Part shown: piece by piece, positions 30,501 to 33,500 of the stretch
Position numbering within the stretch: the first letter of the stretch is position 1
Layout: the number at the start of each line of letters is the position of its first letter
From: Verrucomicrobiaceae bacterium
GTDB taxonomy: Bacteria; Verrucomicrobiota; Verrucomicrobiia; Verrucomicrobiales; Verrucomicrobiaceae
Direction: 5' to 3'
Length of the DNA stretch: 49,673 bases
Assembly: GCA_016795465.1 (NCBI GenBank)
Contig: JAEUHK010000132.1
Location: forward strand, 1-49,673
Made by a program: the position numbers and the translations under genes
The notes under the pieces: generated by a model
Told to the model about the DNA's origin: nothing
What the model saw: only the letters and a program-made list of their open reading frames with translations
Database searches by the model: none

Positions 30501-33500
30501 GCCGGTCACGGTCACGAACAACACCGGCGCAAATGCCTATCTGAACGCCTGGATGGACTTCAACAACAACAACAACCCCGCTGACACGGGCGAGCAGTTT
30601 GCCGCCAACGTGTCCGTGCCCACTGGCACGACGAATGGCGTGGTGAACCTCACCCTCGTCGTGCCTGCCAATGCGGTCACCGGCACCAATTTGGGTGTCC
30701 GCTTCCGTCTTTCGGCTCCGAACGGCCTCGGACCCACCGGTGCCAACTCGCTCGCTGGTGAGGTGGAGGACTATGTGGTCAACGTGCTGGCTCCCACGAC
30801 CGATTTTGGCGACCACAGCGGCTACGCCGATGCCAGCAGCACCGTCATTTCCACCATCCGCCTCGGTGCGACGACGGACAGGGAGTTCGCCGCCACGAGA
30901 AACGCCACCGCGACGGGTGACGACATCACTGGCACAGATGACGAGGATGGCGTGACGATTCCTTCGATGACCGCCGGTGCTCCCGCCACCATTCCGGTCA
31001 TTGTCACGAACACCACCGGTGTCGCGGTCAATCTGAATGCCTGGATCGATTACAACAACAATGGCTCCTTCGCCGATGCGGGCGAGCAGATCGCCACGAA
31101 CACCGGTGTCGCCACCGGCACCACGAACGGCACGCTGAACCTCGGCATCACGGTGCCTGCCACGGCAGTGACCGGCCTGCCGCTCGGTGTCCGCGTCCGC
31201 CTGACCTCCACCGCCTCGCCGGGACCCACGGGTGCCAGCGGCAATGGTGAGGTCGAGGATTACATTGTCACCATTGCCTCCCCGACGACCGATTTTGGCG
31301 ATTGGAACCGCGTGGCGGACGCCTCGAACGGCGCGAGCACCAGCCTCCGCCTCGGCGCCACGGTGGACACCGAGTTTGTCTCCACGAGAAACGCCACCGC
31401 CACCGGTGACGACACCACCGGCAGTGATGACGAGGACGGCGTGACCTTCCCCTCCCTCATCGCGGGCGGCACTTTCACCGTTCCGGTCACCGTCACGAAC
31501 ATCACCGGGGCTGGCGCGTTCCTGAATGCCTGGGTCGATTTCAACAACAACGGCGTGCTCACCGATACGGGCGAGCAAGTGGCCGTGAACACGGCTGTCA
31601 CCACCGGTTTGACCAACAGCATCCTCAATCTCAGCGTGCCCGTGCCTGTGGGTGCTGTCACCGGCACCGCTTTGGGAGCCCGTTTCCGTCTCACCAGCGC
31701 CGCGACACCTGGAGCCACTGGCAGCGGCGGCGGCACCGGCGAGGTCGAGGACTATGTCGTGACCATCGCACAGCCCACGACGGACTTCGGAGACCACTCC
31801 GCCCTCGGCAGCGCCTCCAGCACGGTGAACTCCAACCTCCGCCTCGGAGCTCTCACCGATGTCGAATACCTCGCCACGCTCAATGCGTCTGCCACGGGTG
31901 ACGACCTCACCGGCAGCGATGACGAAGACGCTGTCACCCTGCCGTCTCTCACGGCCGGCGGGCCTGCCACGATCCCCGTCCTCGTGACCAACAACACCGG
32001 CGCGGCGGCTTATCTGAATGCCTGGATCGATTACAACGGCAACGGCGTGCTCACCGATGCCGGCGAGCAGATTGCCACGAACACCGCCGTGGTCACCGGC
32101 ACCACGAATGGCACGCTGAATCTCAACATCACCGTGCCTATCACCGCGACGCAGGGCGCCGCCCTGCCGGTGCGCTTCCGCCTGACGAACAACCAAAATC
32201 CAGGGTCCACCGGACTCTCCGGCAGTGGTGAGGTGGAAGATTACACCGTGACCATCGCCACGCCGCCGAGCGATTTCGGTGACTTCAGCGGCTTCACGAG
32301 CGCCTTCTCCACCCGCAACGCCGCCATCAAGATCGGTGCCACGACGGACACGGAGTTCGCCGCCACCAGCAACGCCCTCGCCACGGGTGACGACACCACC
32401 GGCAGTGATGACGAAGACGGTGTCACGGTGCCTTCCATGACCGCTGGTGCTCCCGCGACGCTCGTTGTGAACGTCACGAACTCCTCCGGTGCCGTGGCCT
32501 ACCTGAATGCCTGGATCGACTTCAACAACAACGGCGTCTTGACTGATGCGGGCGAGCAGGTCGCGACCAATGTGAACATCGCCACCGGCACAAATGCTGT
32601 GGCACAAAACATCGCCTTCACCGTGCCCGCCGCTGCCGTCACCGGCACAAACATCGGCATCCGCGTCCGTTTGACCTCCACCATCACTCCCGGTTCCACC
32701 GGCGGCTCCGGCAATGGCGAGGTCGAGGACCACATCGTGAACATCGCTGTGCCCACGACGGACTTTGGTGACTGGAATGGCGTCGCAGATGCCTCCAGCA
32801 TCGCGTCGAACAACCTCCGCATGGGACCGCTCGTCGATACCGAGTTTGTCTCCACACGAAACGGCACCGCCACAGGTGACGACACCACCGCCAGCGATGA
32901 CGAAGACGGTGTCACCCTGCCCACGCTCACGCCCGGCACGTCTTCGAATGCCAGCGTGACCGTCACAAACCTCAGCGGAGCACCCGCTTATCTGAATGCG
33001 TGGGTCGATTTCAACAACAACGGCTCCTTCGCCGATGCGGGCGAGCAGGTCGCCACCAATGTGAGCATCGCCACCGGCACGAATGCCACCGCGCAGACCG
33101 TCAGCATCGCCGCACCGCTCGCCGCCATCCCCGGCCAGCGTGGTGCCCGCTTCCGCTTCACCAGCACGCAGACTCCGGGCGCCACGGGTGCCAGCGGCAC
33201 GGGTGAAGTCGAAGACTACCTCGTCACCGTGAACTGCCTCCCTGTGACGGTCAATCCCACCTCCGTCGCCAATGGCCTCGTCGGCACCGCTTACTCGCAA
33301 ACACTCACCGGCAGCGGCGGCATGGCACCCTACAGTTTTGCGGTCACCGCTGGCACACTCCCCGCCGGTCTCACGCTATCCACCGCGGGTGTCATCAGCG
33401 GCACGCCGACGGTTTCGAATGGTGCTGGCACTAGCGTCACCATCCGTGCCACGGATGCTTACGGCTGCTCCGGCACGCGTGCTTACACCATCAAGATCTG

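Noticed and set aside
30247..33300. A 1,017-codon open frame on the minus strand across the GEVED array
   Set aside because: It is antisense to a well-supported repeat array. The period is a multiple of three, so a stop-free antisense frame in one unit is stop-free in all. Its Arg/Gly/His-rich composition has no domain or signal.
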